A stretch of DNA of 64,000 nucleotides, from NCBI RefSeq assembly GCF_004798705.1, contig NZ_CP039290.1, positions 2,542,001-2,606,000 of the forward strand, read 5' to 3'. Below, one piece after another: positions 11,820-21,515 of this stretch. Each line of letters starts with the position of its first letter. The stretch's first letter is position 1. The notes under the pieces are model-generated. The model had not been told where the DNA came from and made no database searches. It was given only the letters and a program-made list of their open reading frames with translations. A program made the position numbers and the translations under genes. The DNA comes from Arthrobacter sp. PAMC25564. GTDB lineage: Bacteria > Actinomycetota > Actinomycetes > Actinomycetales > Micrococcaceae.

Positions 11820-12782
11820 TCAGGACAGGCCGTCGTACCTCACCAGGCGCCGGGCGGAGGCCTCGTCGAGGATCAGGTCCGTGGCCAGGCCCGCCGCCAG
11901 TGCGCCGCGCAGCCCGTTGATCTTGGAGGCGCCGGACACCACGCAGATACGACGCCGGACCTGCCGGAGCCGGGCCAGGTCCGGCCCGGTGGAGCGTTCG
12001 TTGAGCGTGATCCCGTCCGAGGAGCCGTCGGCCCGGAAGAAGACGGTGGCGACGTCGCCCACGACGTCGGAATTCGCCAGGACGACAAGGTCCTCCTCGT
12101 CAAGATAGCCGCCCGCATAGACATGGCTGGGGTAGTCGGCGTCGACCGATCCGACGCCGAAGATCGCGATGCTCATCCGCGCCTGCAATGCCAGGATGCG
12201 CTGAACACTGCGCTCATTCCACATCGCGGTTTTGGTCGCGGCGTGGTCGAAGAAGGCGGGGACCGGGAACTGCTCGACCCGTGCGCCGTAAGCGCTGCCG
12301 AACCGGCGCATGATGTCCGAAGCGTAGGTGATGCCGGTGGTTTGCATGTTCCCGGCGCCGTTGAGCTGGACGACCACGCTGTCATGGGTGATCTTGCGCG
12401 TCAGGTGCCGGCTGACGGCGCTCAGGGTGGACCCCCAGGCCACTCCGATGATGGCGTTGGAGTCCACCAGCGGGCCGATGGTCCGGGCCGCCTGCATGGC
12501 CACCCGGTCCAGTGTTTCCGCCTCGTTCAGCGTGTCCACCACGGGAACAACATGAACATCCACCTTGTATTCGGCCCGGATCATGTTCTCCAGTTCGGGC
12601 CCGGTGTCCAGCGGACTCCGGATCTGGATCTGCACCAGGCCGGATTCACGCGCCGCCGATAACAGCCGCGAAACCGTGGATCGGGACGTCCGGAGTTCGC
12701 GTGCGATCGCGTCCATCGTCAGGTCCTGAAGGTAGTAAAGCTGGGCCGCGCGGAGGGCGTCGGAGTGGCGTGAGGGTGTCAT
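11820..12782 (-). CDS. SorC/DeoR-type sugar-binding transcriptional regulator
   Basis: 320 residues. N-terminal helix-turn-helix (about residues 22-48: LTMDAIARELRTSRSTVSRL) followed by the SorC sugar-phosphate-binding domain (IGVAWGSTLSAVSRHL; GVGSVDADYPS; KINGLRGALAAGLATDLILDE). The frame is open about 80 codons further upstream, but the ATG at 12782 gives the normal family N-terminus. Divergent from glpD, so it probably controls the glycerol genes, with a glycerol-derived phosphate as effector. That pairing is inference from position. Confidence 0.88.
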   Translation of the reverse strand: MTPSRHSDALRAAQLYYLQDLTMDAIARELRTSRSTVSRLLSAARESGLVQIQIRSPLDTGPELENMIRAEYKVDVHVVPVVDTLNEAETLDRVAMQAARTIGPLVDSNAIIGVAWGSTLSAVSRHLTRKITHDSVVVQLNGAGNMQTTGITYASDIMRRFGSAYGARVEQFPVPAFFDHAATKTAMWNERSVQRILALQARMSIAIFGVGSVDADYPSHVYAGGYLDEEDLVVLANSDVVGDVATVFFRADGSSDGITLNERSTGPDLARLRQVRRRICVVSGASKINGLRGALAAGLATDLILDEASARRLVRYDGLS

Positions 12783-12795
12783 CCCATTTCCGTTC

Positions 12796-12809
12796 TGCAC
12801 GTTTGTGCA
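12796..12809. promoter_or_regulatory. candidate operator between SorC regulator and glpD
   Basis: Perfect inverted repeat TGCAC-GTTT-GTGCA, 14 nt upstream of the regulator ATG and just before TTGACT (12816-12821), a candidate -35 for glpD. Well placed for auto-repression and for control of glpDFK. Confidence 0.4.
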
Positions 12810-12906
12810 TAGTGCTTGACTCCATTTTCCATTACTCCAAACAATAGTGATGAACGGCGGTGCGCCCTGCGGCGCGCCGCGACTGACCACACCCCAGGGA
12901 GCAGTT

Positions 12907-14736
12907 TTGGGAAACAAGGATTCATCCCGCATCCAGGCCCCGGCCAGCGTGCGCGCATCAGTGCAGAAGCTGCGGACGCGGCGGCACGCACAGGTGCTCA
13001 TTATCGGCGGCGGCATCAACGGAGTGGGTACCTTCCGTGACCTGGCCCTGCAGGGGGTGGATGTGGCGCTCGTCGAGCGCGGCGACTATTGCCAGGGCGC
13101 CAGCGGCGCCTCCTCGCACATGATCCACGGCGGTATCCGTTACCTCGAAAACGGCGAGTTCCGCCTCGTCCAGGAGTCCGTGGTGGAGCGCAACCGCCTC
13201 CTGCGGATCGCCCCCCACTATGTGAAGCCCCTGCAGACCACCATTCCCGTCTTCAGCACCTTCTCCGGCATCCTCGCCGCGCCGCTGCGCTTCCTGACCC
13301 ACAAGCAGCGGGGAAGGCCCCAGGAACGGGGCGCCGTCCTGATCAAGCTTGGCCTGAGCCTGTACGACTTCTTCTCCCGCGACGGCGGCTCGGTGCCGCG
13401 GCACGAGTTCCGCGGCCGCAAGCGGGCCCTCGCCGAACTGCCGCGGCTGCACCCCGGCATCAAGTACACCGCGACATACTTCGACGCCTCGGTCCACAAC
13501 CCGGAACGGCTTACCCTTGATGTCCTGCAGGACGGTGAAAAGGCCGGCGCGGCGGGCGGCGGCCTGGCCCGCGCCAGCAACTACGTCTCGCTTGTCTCCA
13601 TGCCCGGAGCAGGCGGCGAAGCCGGAAGCGCCCGGACGGGAAGTACTGTCCGGCTCCGCGATGAACTCACCGGGGAGGAGTTTGACTTCACGGCGGACGT
13701 CATCGTCAACACCACCGGCGCCTGGGTGGACCTGACCAACGGGGCCCTGGGCGCGGCATCGTCCTTCATGGGCGGCACCAAGGGCTCGCACATCGTGCTG
13801 GACCACCCGGAGCTGCTGGAGGCGTGCCACGGCCGGGAGATCTTTTTCGAACACACGGACGGCCGGATCGTGCTGATCTACCCGATGGGCGACCGGGTCC
13901 TCGTGGGGACCACCGACGTCGACGCCGACCTGGCCGAGGACGCCGTCTGCACCGAGGCCGAGATCGACTACTTCTTCGCGCTGATCGGCCAGGTGTTCCC
14001 GGATGTGGCGGTGAGCCGCGGGCAGATTGTCTATTCCTTCGCGGGCGTGCGCCCGCTTCCGAAGCACGACGCCACGCAGCCCGGTTTCGTCAGCCGGGAC
14101 TACCGGATCGAACGCCGGGCCGTCCCGGCGCCCGCAGCGGATGACGCGGTTGCGGCGCCCGGCGGCGGCGCCGTCGTCCTGAGCCTCGTGGGCGGCAAGT
14201 GGACCACATTCCGGGCCCTTGCGGAGCACCTCAGCAATGACGTCCTCGCCGAGCTCGGCATGGAAAGGAAGGTCTCGACGGCGAGGCTCCCCATCGGCGG
14301 CGGCGCCGGCTTCCCGGACAATGCTGACGGCGTCCAGCGGTGGATCAAGGCCCACATGTCCGCCGGCCGCGGCGCTGAGCGCACCGCAGGGTTGCTGACC
14401 CGGTACGGGACCCGGGCCGGGGAAGTCATCGGCTTCATGGACAGCGCCCCCGACGGCGATGCGGACCGGCTCCTGCATTCCACCCATGAACTGAGCGTCC
14501 GCGAGCTGGCGTTCATGGCGCAGAACGAACAGATCGGGCATCTGGCCGACGTCCTGATCCGCCGGACTTCCCTCGCCTTCCGGGGACTCGTGACCGGAGA
14601 ACTGCTGAACGAGGTTGCCGGCATCCTGTCCGGGCCGCTGGGCTGGGACACGGCAACCCGGGCCCTTGAGATCAGCCATGCCGAGGAGGTGCTCCAGCGG
14701 TTCCACGGTGTCCGGGTCCACAGCCTGGTTTCCTGA
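12907..14736 (+). CDS. glpD: glycerol-3-phosphate dehydrogenase, FAD-dependent
   Basis: Oxidises glycerol-3-phosphate to dihydroxyacetone phosphate at the membrane, passing electrons to quinone. The FAD Rossmann motif is VLIIGGGINGVGTFRDLALQ near residue 30; also GASGASSHMIHGGIRYLE and GTTDVDADLAED. About 609 residues. The TTG at 12907 is chosen because GGGAG lies 5 nt before it; a GTG at 12847 and ATG at 12850 are in frame but lack a ribosome site, so the start is uncertain. First gene of glpD-glpF-glpK and divergent from a SorC regulator. Confidence 0.93.
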   Translation: MGNKDSSRIQAPASVRASVQKLRTRRHAQVLIIGGGINGVGTFRDLALQGVDVALVERGDYCQGASGASSHMIHGGIRYLENGEFRLVQESVVERNRLLRIAPHYVKPLQTTIPVFSTFSGILAAPLRFLTHKQRGRPQERGAVLIKLGLSLYDFFSRDGGSVPRHEFRGRKRALAELPRLHPGIKYTATYFDASVHNPERLTLDVLQDGEKAGAAGGGLARASNYVSLVSMPGAGGEAGSARTGSTVRLRDELTGEEFDFTADVIVNTTGAWVDLTNGALGAASSFMGGTKGSHIVLDHPELLEACHGREIFFEHTDGRIVLIYPMGDRVLVGTTDVDADLAEDAVCTEAEIDYFFALIGQVFPDVAVSRGQIVYSFAGVRPLPKHDATQPGFVSRDYRIERRAVPAPAADDAVAAPGGGAVVLSLVGGKWTTFRALAEHLSNDVLAELGMERKVSTARLPIGGGAGFPDNADGVQRWIKAHMSAGRGAERTAGLLTRYGTRAGEVIGFMDSAPDGDADRLLHSTHELSVRELAFMAQNEQIGHLADVLIRRTSLAFRGLVTGELLNEVAGILSGPLGWDTATRALEISHAEEVLQRFHGVRVHSLVS

Positions 14737-14796
14737 CACGACATACGTGCCCGGACCGGGAAACCCGGGCGCAAGACCTGCGCGGTCCGCCCCGGC

Positions 14797-14816
14797 GGCC
14801 GGCGCAGTAGCCGGCC
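14797..14816. repeat. GC-rich hairpin between glpD and glpF
   Basis: GGCCGGC-GCAGTA-GCCGGCC, a 7-bp stem with a 6-nt loop, inside a very GC-rich gap. No T-tract. It may protect mRNA ends or reduce readthrough within the glp operon. Confidence 0.4.
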
Positions 14817-14896
14817 GGCGGCGCCAACGCGCGGCCGGCCCAACGGACCTTCAAACTCGCGAAGGGCCGACAACAGAAAATAGAGGAGAGTCAAAG

Positions 14897-15637
14897 ATGT
14901 CTCTTGGATTAGTTTTCCTGTCCGAAGTGATGGGAACCATGATGCTCACCCTCTTGGGTTGCGGCGTGGTGGCCAACGTTGCGCTGAAGGGCACTAAGGG
15001 CAACGCCGGTGGGTTCCACCTGGTGAACTGGGGCTGGGGTCTTGCGGTCATGGCCGGCGTGTTTGTCGCTGCCAAGTCCGGGGCTCACCTGAACCCCGCA
15101 GTGACCCTGGGCATCGTGTCCAGCGGCGCCAAGGAGTTCGTCCCCGGCATTCCCGTTGATGCCGCATCGATCTTCACCTACTTTGGCGGGGAACTGTTGG
15201 GTGCCTTCATCGGTGCCGTGGTCTGCTGGCTGGCCTACAAGCAGCACTTCGACGAGGAGCCGCTGGCCGCCAACAAGCTGGGCGTGTTCTCCACCGGCCC
15301 GGCCATGCGAAGCTACGGCTGGAACGTTGTCACGGAAATCATCGGCACCTTCGTGCTGGTCTTCGTGATCCTGATGTTCGGCAAGAGCGCTGCCGGCCTT
15401 GGCCCGCTGCCGGTTGCCCTGTTGGTTGTGGGCATCGGCGCCTCCCTCGGCGGACCCACCGGCTACGCCATCAACCCTGCCCGTGACCTCGGCCCGCGCA
15501 TCGCCCACGCCCTGCTGCCCATCAAGGGCAAGGGTTCCAGCGACTGGGCCTACTCCTGGGTGCCGATTGTTGGGCCGATCATCGGCGGCGTGCTGGGCGG
15601 CCTGATGTCCCAGTGGATTCCCATTGTGGTCAAGTAG
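14897..15637 (+). CDS. glpF: glycerol facilitator, MIP/aquaporin family
   Basis: 246-residue integral membrane channel for glycerol uptake. Both half-helix signatures are intact: HLNPAVTLG in the first half and AINPARDLGPR in the second, with six predicted hydrophobic segments. The ATG at 14897 follows GAGGAGAG; the frame is open further upstream, but only across GC-rich spacer. Its place between glpD and glpK supports a glycerol rather than water role. Confidence 0.95.
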   Translation: MSLGLVFLSEVMGTMMLTLLGCGVVANVALKGTKGNAGGFHLVNWGWGLAVMAGVFVAAKSGAHLNPAVTLGIVSSGAKEFVPGIPVDAASIFTYFGGELLGAFIGAVVCWLAYKQHFDEEPLAANKLGVFSTGPAMRSYGWNVVTEIIGTFVLVFVILMFGKSAAGLGPLPVALLVVGIGASLGGPTGYAINPARDLGPRIAHALLPIKGKGSSDWAYSWVPIVGPIIGGVLGGLMSQWIPIVVK

Positions 15638-15685
15638 TCCCCGCGCCAAGATTCCCTGCATCCGTTACTACAGAAAGAAACAACG

Positions 15686-17200
15686 ATGTCTCAATATGTA
15701 ATCGCCATTGACCAGGGCACCACCAGCACCCGCGCCATCGTGTTCGACCACAGCGGCAACATCGTCTCCTCGGGCCAGATGGAGCACGAGCAGATCTTTC
15801 CGCAGGCCGGCTGGGTGGAGCACGACCCCGCCGAGATCTGGAACAACACCCGCGAAGTGATCGCCTCGGCCCTGTCCAAGGCGAACCTGACCCGCCACGA
15901 CATCGCCGCCGTCGGCATCACCAACCAGCGCGAAACCGCCGTCGTCTGGGACAAGACGACAGGCACGCCGGTCTACAACGCCATCGTGTGGCAGGACACC
16001 CGCACGCAGCCGATCGTGGATGAACTGGCCAAAGACGGTGGACCGGAGCGCTTCAAGCAGAAGGTGGGCCTGCCGCTGGCGACCTACTTCTCCGGCACCA
16101 AGATCAAGTGGATCCTGGACAACGTCGAGGGCGCCCGCGCCAAGGCTGAAGCCGGCGATCTGGTCTTCGGCAACACGGACTGCTGGGTGCTCTGGAACCT
16201 GACCGGCGGGACCGACGGCGGTGTGCACGTCACCGACGTGACCAATGCCTCGCGGACCATGTTCATGGACCTCGAGACGCTGTCCTGGGACCAGGAGATC
16301 CTGGACGCTTTCGGCGTCCCGGCCTCCATGATGCCAGCCATCAAGTCCTCCTCCGAGGTCTACGGCACGGTGCACACCTCCCAACTGCTGCGCGAAGTAC
16401 CCGTCGCCGGCATCCTGGGCGACCAGCAGGCGGCGACCTTCGGGCAGGCGGCGTTCGAGGCCGGGGAAGCCAAGAACACCTACGGCACGGGCTGCTTCCT
16501 GATCTTCAACACGGGCGAGGAAATCGTCCACTCGAAGAACGGGCTGCTGACCACGGTGGGCTACAAGCTCGGCGATGCGGCACCGCACTACGCGCTGGAG
16601 GGCTCGATCGCCGTCACAGGTTCACTGATCCAGTGGCTGCGTGACAACCTCGGCATGATCAGCAGCGCCCCGGAAGTCGAGACCCTCGCTGCCGCGGTCC
16701 CGGACAACGGCGGCGTGTACATTGTTCCGGCCTTCTCGGGCCTGTTTGCCCCGTACTGGCGCTCCGATGCCCGCGGCGCGATCGTCGGCCTGACCCGGTT
16801 CGTGAACAAGAACCACATCGCCCGCGCGGCGCTGGAGGCCACGGCCTTCCAAACCCGCGAGGTGCTCGACGCTGTCAACGCCGACTCCGGAGTGCCGCTG
16901 ACGGAGTTGAAGGTCGACGGCGGCATGGTCGCCAACGATGCCCTGATGCAGTTCCAGGCGGACATCCTCGGGGTTCCGGTGATCCGGCCGAAGGTTGTCG
17001 AGACCACCGCGCTGGGCGCTGCCTACGCGGCCGGCCTCGCCGTCGGCTTCTGGAAGGACCTGGTCGAGTGCTCGGCCAACTGGTCCGAGGACAAGCGCTG
17101 GGAGCCGAAGATGGAGTCGGCCGAGCGGGACCGCCAGATGCGCCTCTGGAAGAAGGCCGTCACCAAATCCATGGACTGGGTCGACGACGACGTGAAGTAA
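15686..17200 (+). CDS. glpK: glycerol kinase
   Basis: Phosphorylates glycerol to glycerol-3-phosphate with ATP, trapping glycerol brought in by GlpF. 504 residues, FGGY family: [19 protein letters not shown] at the N-terminus, [12 protein letters not shown] mid-protein, and the second ATPase motif [20 protein letters not shown]. Starts 48 nt after glpF with AAAGAAA upstream. A hairpin terminator follows. Confidence 0.97.
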   Translation: MSQYVIAIDQGTTSTRAIVFDHSGNIVSSGQMEHEQIFPQAGWVEHDPAEIWNNTREVIASALSKANLTRHDIAAVGITNQRETAVVWDKTTGTPVYNAIVWQDTRTQPIVDELAKDGGPERFKQKVGLPLATYFSGTKIKWILDNVEGARAKAEAGDLVFGNTDCWVLWNLTGGTDGGVHVTDVTNASRTMFMDLETLSWDQEILDAFGVPASMMPAIKSSSEVYGTVHTSQLLREVPVAGILGDQQAATFGQAAFEAGEAKNTYGTGCFLIFNTGEEIVHSKNGLLTTVGYKLGDAAPHYALEGSIAVTGSLIQWLRDNLGMISSAPEVETLAAAVPDNGGVYIVPAFSGLFAPYWRSDARGAIVGLTRFVNKNHIARAALEATAFQTREVLDAVNADSGVPLTELKVDGGMVANDALMQFQADILGVPVIRPKVVETTALGAAYAAGLAVGFWKDLVECSANWSEDKRWEPKMESAERDRQMRLWKKAVTKSMDWVDDDVK

Positions 17201-17228
17201 GCCTTCGCACAGCCTTCACCCAACGGGA

Positions 17229-17256
17229 GCTCCGGTCAGCTAAGCCTGACCGGAGC
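17229..17256 (+). terminator. terminator after glpK
   Basis: Perfect 11-bp stem GCTCCGGTCAG / CTGACCGGAGC with a 6-nt loop, followed by CCTCCGTTT. Ends the glp operon before the leuS leader region. Confidence 0.7.
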
Positions 17257-17314
17257 CCTCCGTTTAGGCCCGGCGGCGGGGCCTTCCATTTCGCCGCGGA
17301 CCAGCCGGAGACGC

Positions 17315-17320
17315 TAAAGT
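17315..17320 (+). promoter_or_regulatory. candidate -10 box of the leuS leader transcript
   Basis: TAAAGT fits TANNNT and ends exactly 6 nt before the leader-peptide ATG, so the leader peptide is probably read from a leaderless end. No clear -35. Confidence 0.55.
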
Positions 17321-17326
17321 AGTTCT

Positions 17327-17353
17327 ATGCGTGCGATCCTTCTGCTTAGCTAG
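17327..17353 (+). CDS. leucine leader peptide of leuS
   Basis: Eight-codon ORF, MRAILLLS then TAG, with three consecutive Leu codons (CTT CTG CTT) preceded by Ile. It is too short to be a functional protein; its place before a terminator hairpin and leuS marks it as an attenuation leader. The ribosome would stall on the Leu codons when charged leucyl-tRNA is scarce. No Shine-Dalgarno; a -10-like box 6 nt upstream predicts a leaderless start. Closely resembles the leader peptide before leuA in this window. Confidence 0.75.
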   Translation: MRAILLLS

Positions 17354-17418
17354 CCGCCCGGCATCCCGAAGAGAACTCGGATTGCCGAGCGGCAGCCCCT
17401 CCATGTCGAGGGGCTTTT
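17349..17418 (+). promoter_or_regulatory. leuS transcription attenuator (antiterminator and terminator)
   Basis: Terminator: AGCCCCTC (17394-17401) pairs with GAGGGGCT (17408-17415) over a 6-nt loop and runs into TTTTG, a classical intrinsic terminator. Antiterminator: 17349-17362 can pair with 17384-17396 (12 Watson-Crick pairs, one bulged A, one mismatch), and this uses the first three bases of the terminator left arm. The upstream antiterminator strand overlaps the leader stop codon, so a ribosome finishing the peptide would cover it and favour termination. A smaller hairpin CTCGG-ATTG-CCGAG lies at 17376-17389. The mechanism is inferred. Confidence 0.7.
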
Positions 17419-17563
17419 GTGTGTCTGGGGGTCCCGTCCGGTCCCCGGCGGAGAACAGCACAGGGGACAGAGGGGTCAGGGCAGAACAAGTAGCCTTGAC
17501 GGTACAGACATGGCAGCACAGACATGGCGGTACCCAGGCTTGACAGAACAGAAGAGGCCAGCA

Positions 17564-20098
17564 GTGAGCGTTCAGCCGGAGACAGAGACCGGAACAGCAG
17601 CACCAGCCGCGACGGAAGCGCCCGAGGAGGGCGCCTACAACTTCGCGGCGATGGAAGCCAAATGGCCGCAGGTCTGGGAGGACCTCAAGGTCTTCACGCC
17701 CCTCGACGACGGGTCCAAGGAACGCCGGTACGTGCTGGACATGTTCCCGTACCCGTCCGGCGACCTCCACATGGGCCACGCCGAAGCCTTCGCCATGGGC
17801 GACGTCGTCGCGCGCTACCTGCGCCAGCAGGGCTACGACGTGCTGCACCCGATCGGCTGGGATTCCTTCGGGCTGCCGGCCGAGAACGCCGCGATCAAGC
17901 GCAATGCGCACCCCAGCGAGTGGACTTACGCCAACATCGAGACCCAGGCGGAATCCTTCAAGCGCTACGCCATCTCCGCTGACTGGTCCCGCCGCATCCA
18001 CACCTCGGACCCGGAGTACTATCGCTGGACCCAGTGGCTGTTCAAGCGCTTCTATGAGCGTGGCCTGGCGTACCGCAAGAATTCGCCGGTCAACTGGTGT
18101 CCCAAGGACCAGACCGTGCTTGCCAACGAGCAGGTCGTCAACGGAGCGTGCGAGCGCTGCGGAACCCCCGTCACCAAGAAGTCCCTGAACCAGTGGTACT
18201 TCAAGATCACCGAGTACGCCGACCGGCTCCTGGACGACATGGACGAACTGCGCGGCCACTGGCCCGAGCGTGTCCTGGCGATGCAGAAGAACTGGATCGG
18301 CCGTTCCGAAGGCGCGCACGTCACCTTCGTCATCGAGGCCGACGGCGGCAAGCCCGCGGAAAACGTCACGGTCTTCACCACCCGCCCGGACACGCTGTAC
18401 GGCGCCACCTTCTTCGTGGTGGCGGCCGATGCGCCGCTGGCCGTCGGGCTGGTCACGGACGAGCACGCCGCCGCCCTGGACGCGTACCGCGAGCAGGTCA
18501 AGGCCCTCTCCGAAATCGAGCGCCAGTCCACCGAGCGAGAGAAGACCGGCGTCTTCACCGGCCGCTACGCGGTCAACCCGCTGAACGGTGAGAAGCTGCC
18601 GGTCTGGGCCGCCGACTACGTCCTGGCCGACTACGGCACCGGCGCCATCATGGCCGTCCCGGCCCACGACCAGCGCGACCTCGACTTCGCCCGCACCTTT
18701 GACCTGCCGGTCCGCGCCGTGCTGGACACGGGCGAGGAAGACCCCGCAGTCAGCGGTACCGCGACCTCGGGCGAGGGGACCCTGATCAACTCCGGCGCCC
18801 TGGACGGACTGCCCAAGGCAGAAGCCATCCCGGCCGCCATTGAAATCCTGCAGCAGCAGGGCACCGGCGAGAAGTTCGTGAACTTCCGCCTGCGCGACTG
18901 GCTGCTGAGCCGCCAGCGCTTCTGGGGCACCCCGATCCCGATCATCCACTGCCCGGCCTGCGGCGAGGTCCCGGTCCCGGACGAGCAGTTGCCGGTCACG
19001 CTGCCGGCTGAGCTGCGCGGCGAGGACCTGTCCCCGAAGGGCACGTCACCGCTGGCCGCCGTCGAAAGCTGGGTCAACGTCCAGTGCCCCAACTGCCACG
19101 GGCCGGCCAAGCGGGACACGGACACGATGGACACCTTCGTGGATTCCTCCTGGTACTTCCTGCGCTTCGTCTCCCCGCAGTACACCGGGGGGCCGTTCGA
19201 TCCCGAGAAGATCAACGACTGGATGCCGGTCGGTCAGTACGTCGGCGGCGTGGAGCATGCCATCCTGCACCTGCTCTACGCCCGGTTCTTCACCAAGGTC
19301 ATCCACGACATGGGCATGCTTGACGCCGACGAACCCTTCAGCGCGCTGCTGAACCAGGGCCAGGTGCTCAACGGCGGCAAAGCCATGAGCAAGTCCCTCG
19401 GCAACGGCGTTGACCTCGGCGAGCAGCTGGACAAGTTCGGCGTCGACGCCGTACGCCTGACCATGATCTTCGCCTCCCCGCCGGAGGACGACGTGGACTG
19501 GGCGGACGTCTCGCCCTCGGGTTCCGCGAAGTTCCTGGCCCGGGCCTGGCGGCTCGGACAGGACGTCGCGAGCGAACCCGGCGTCGACTTCGCTACCGGT
19601 GACCGCGCCCTGCGCATCGTCACGCACCGCACCATAGCCGATGCCGAGGCACTGCTGGACCACAACAAGTTCAACGTGGTCGTGGCCAAGCTGATGGAGC
19701 TGGTCAACGCGACCCGCAAGACTATTGACGCAGGCACCGGCGCAGGCGGGGCCGACCCGGCAGTACGGGAGGCCGTGGAGGCCGTCGCGGTCATCCTGAG
19801 CCTCTTCGCGCCATACACGGCGGAGGACCTGTGGAACGTGCTGGGGCATCCCGCGTCGGTGGCCAACGCCGGCTGGCCCACCCACGACGAGGCGCTGCTC
19901 GTGCAGGACTCGGTCACCGCCGTCGTCCAGGTCCAGGGCAAGGTGCGCGACCGGCTGGAGGTATCGCCGGGCATCGGCGAGGACGAGCTGCGCGCACTGG
20001 CGCTGGCCTCGGAGAATGTGCAGCGGGCCCTCGACGGCCGGGGCATCCGCACCGTGATCGTCCGGGCGCCTAAACTGGTCAACATCGTCCCGGCCTAG
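17564..20098 (+). CDS. leuS: leucyl-tRNA synthetase
   Basis: Class I synthetase charging tRNA-Leu. 844 residues from the GTG at 17564, which has GAAGAGG upstream; the frame extends further 5', but through the attenuator. HIGH-type motif in [23 protein letters not shown]-type motif in [17 protein letters not shown], editing domain with [13 protein letters not shown] and [15 protein letters not shown], tRNA-recognition region [15 protein letters not shown]. Controlled by an upstream leucine leader peptide and attenuator. Stands alone. Confidence 0.98.
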   Translation: MSVQPETETGTAAPAATEAPEEGAYNFAAMEAKWPQVWEDLKVFTPLDDGSKERRYVLDMFPYPSGDLHMGHAEAFAMGDVVARYLRQQGYDVLHPIGWDSFGLPAENAAIKRNAHPSEWTYANIETQAESFKRYAISADWSRRIHTSDPEYYRWTQWLFKRFYERGLAYRKNSPVNWCPKDQTVLANEQVVNGACERCGTPVTKKSLNQWYFKITEYADRLLDDMDELRGHWPERVLAMQKNWIGRSEGAHVTFVIEADGGKPAENVTVFTTRPDTLYGATFFVVAADAPLAVGLVTDEHAAALDAYREQVKALSEIERQSTEREKTGVFTGRYAVNPLNGEKLPVWAADYVLADYGTGAIMAVPAHDQRDLDFARTFDLPVRAVLDTGEEDPAVSGTATSGEGTLINSGALDGLPKAEAIPAAIEILQQQGTGEKFVNFRLRDWLLSRQRFWGTPIPIIHCPACGEVPVPDEQLPVTLPAELRGEDLSPKGTSPLAAVESWVNVQCPNCHGPAKRDTDTMDTFVDSSWYFLRFVSPQYTGGPFDPEKINDWMPVGQYVGGVEHAILHLLYARFFTKVIHDMGMLDADEPFSALLNQGQVLNGGKAMSKSLGNGVDLGEQLDKFGVDAVRLTMIFASPPEDDVDWADVSPSGSAKFLARAWRLGQDVASEPGVDFATGDRALRIVTHRTIADAEALLDHNKFNVVVAKLMELVNATRKTIDAGTGAGGADPAVREAVEAVAVILSLFAPYTAEDLWNVLGHPASVANAGWPTHDEALLVQDSVTAVVQVQGKVRDRLEVSPGIGEDELRALALASENVQRALDGRGIRTVIVRAPKLVNIVPA

Positions 20099-20206
20099 CC
20101 GGGCCAGGCGAATTCAAAGCCGGCCGCCGGTGAAAGCCGGCGGCCGGTCCGCAGCAGGACCGGACAGACTTCCAGGACAGCGCAACCAGCCGGCAGGAGG
20201 CCCTTG

Positions 20207-21259
20207 GTGCCAGACCGCGAGCCGCCAGGCTGGCCGTGGCTGAAGGAGCGCCTCATCCGGCTCCGGCAGGCGACGCCGCCCGGCGCCGTCCCCGAGGCGG
20301 TGCCCGCCGCCGTCGTGCGCACGGCCGTGGTGACGGACTCCGCCGCCGCCTTGCCCGCCGAATGGGTGCGGGCGTGCACGGCAGACGGCCGGCTGACAGT
20401 CGTCGCCATGCCCGTCATGGTGGGAGCCGAGATCTACGGTGAGGGCGAGGATGACATTGCGGCCACGATCGCGGTCGCCCTCGCCAGCGGGATGCCCGTT
20501 AAGACCTCGCGGCCCTCGCCGGGGCAGTTCGAACAGGCCTACCTTGCGGCGCTGAAACGAGGCTTCGAGTCCGTCGTATCGATCCATATTTCCGGAGAGC
20601 TCTCCGGCACCGCAGACTCCGCCCGCCTCGCTGCGGACCGCGTCGGCATCCCGGTGGAGGTGGTGGACTCACGCACCGTGGGAATGGCGCAGGGCATGGG
20701 GGTGCAGAGCGCCGTCGTCGCCGCGGCTGACGGCAGGAACGCCCAGGAGGTCAGGGCCTTCGCCGAGGAACGGCTGGCCCGCGCCAGGGTCTATTTCTAT
20801 GTCCCGAGCCTGGAGCAACTCCGCCGCGGCGGCCGGATCGGCGCGGCCGCCTCGCTCTGGGGCACCATGTTTTCCATCAAACCGATCCTGGCGGTCGAGG
20901 ACGGAAAGATCGTTCCGCTGGAACGCGTCCGGTCCGCGGCGAAGGCGATTGCCCGGCTTGAGGAAATCGTCGCCGCCGATGCCTTGTCCCGGCCGGATGG
21001 CCAGGCGCGGCTCGCCGTCCACCATTTCGGCAACCCGGCAGAAGCGGACCAGCTTGCGTCACGGCTTGCGGTCCTGTTGCCCGATACCCCGCCGGCGCAG
21101 ATCAGCGCCCTTCCGGCCGTGCTGGCGGCGCACGCCGGTCTCGGCGTGCTGGCGGTGATCGTGGGGGAAAGCAGCACACCGCTCGACGGCGGTTCGCTCG
21201 CCAAGGAGCCTGCCGGCGGCGCTTGCGGACCAACCGAAGGGGCCGCCGCGGGGGAGTAG
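20207..21259 (+). CDS. DegV family fatty-acid-binding protein
   Basis: 350 residues. The core (about 40-310) is a DegV/FakB domain: VVTDSAAALP, TSRPSPGQFEQAY, SIHISGELSGTADSARLAA, and VYFYVPSLEQLRRGGRIG. Family members bind a fatty acid; in Firmicutes FakB presents it to the kinase FakA. Both ends are longer than usual: about 35 basic/Pro-rich residues at the N-terminus and a Gly-rich tail. The GTG at 20207 follows AGGAGG at good spacing (a TTG 3 nt earlier is too close). No fakA-like gene in the window. Confidence 0.88.
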   Translation: MPDREPPGWPWLKERLIRLRQATPPGAVPEAVPAAVVRTAVVTDSAAALPAEWVRACTADGRLTVVAMPVMVGAEIYGEGEDDIAATIAVALASGMPVKTSRPSPGQFEQAYLAALKRGFESVVSIHISGELSGTADSARLAADRVGIPVEVVDSRTVGMAQGMGVQSAVVAAADGRNAQEVRAFAEERLARARVYFYVPSLEQLRRGGRIGAAASLWGTMFSIKPILAVEDGKIVPLERVRSAAKAIARLEEIVAADALSRPDGQARLAVHHFGNPAEADQLASRLAVLLPDTPPAQISALPAVLAAHAGLGVLAVIVGESSTPLDGGSLAKEPAGGACGPTEGAAAGE

Positions 21260-21326
21260 AACGGCGGAATAGTGGCTGAATCGGAGCGCTGGTAGTACAG
21301 TCTCCCCACCGGCACAGGAGGCCCCC

Positions 21327-21512
21327 ATGGCAATGCAAGTTCACCACGTCGCACAACTCGACAGGGACGTCGCCGAAGAGGTGACCAAATGGCTGAAATA
21401 CCTCAAGGGCCAGGTGACCAGCGTCCAGTTCCTCACGACCACGGTGCCCGACCCCGCGGCCCCCGGGAAATGGCGGGTGCAATACGAGGCCTACATCACT
21501 TACCAGCAGTAG
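21327..21512 (+). CDS. small conserved-looking protein, 61 residues, function unknown
   Basis: I do not recognise this gene. It has a strong AGGAGG 5 nt before the ATG (21316-21321) and a compact sequence (MAMQVHHVAQLDRDVAEEVT at the start, then WLKYLKGQVTSVQFLTTTVP) with amphipathic helix followed by strand-like residues, no membrane segment and no Cys. The ribosome site and balanced composition make it more credible than random ORFs here. Its stop lies 3 nt from the convergent secreted-protein gene. Confidence 0.65.
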   Translation: MAMQVHHVAQLDRDVAEEVTKWLKYLKGQVTSVQFLTTTVPDPAAPGKWRVQYEAYITYQQ

Positions 21513-21515
21513 CCG

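Noticed and set aside
12847..12906. Upstream GTG/ATG starts for glpD
   Set aside because: No ribosome site before them, and the extra residues are not family-like; TTG 12907 with GGGAG is preferred, though not proven.
17257..17563. T-box before leuS
   Set aside because: No T-box core or specifier loop; a leader peptide with a terminator explains the region.
17417..17563. Extended leuS start
   Set aside because: The frame is open to 17417, but this crosses the attenuator terminator. The GTG at 17564 has a ribosome site and gives the normal protein length.
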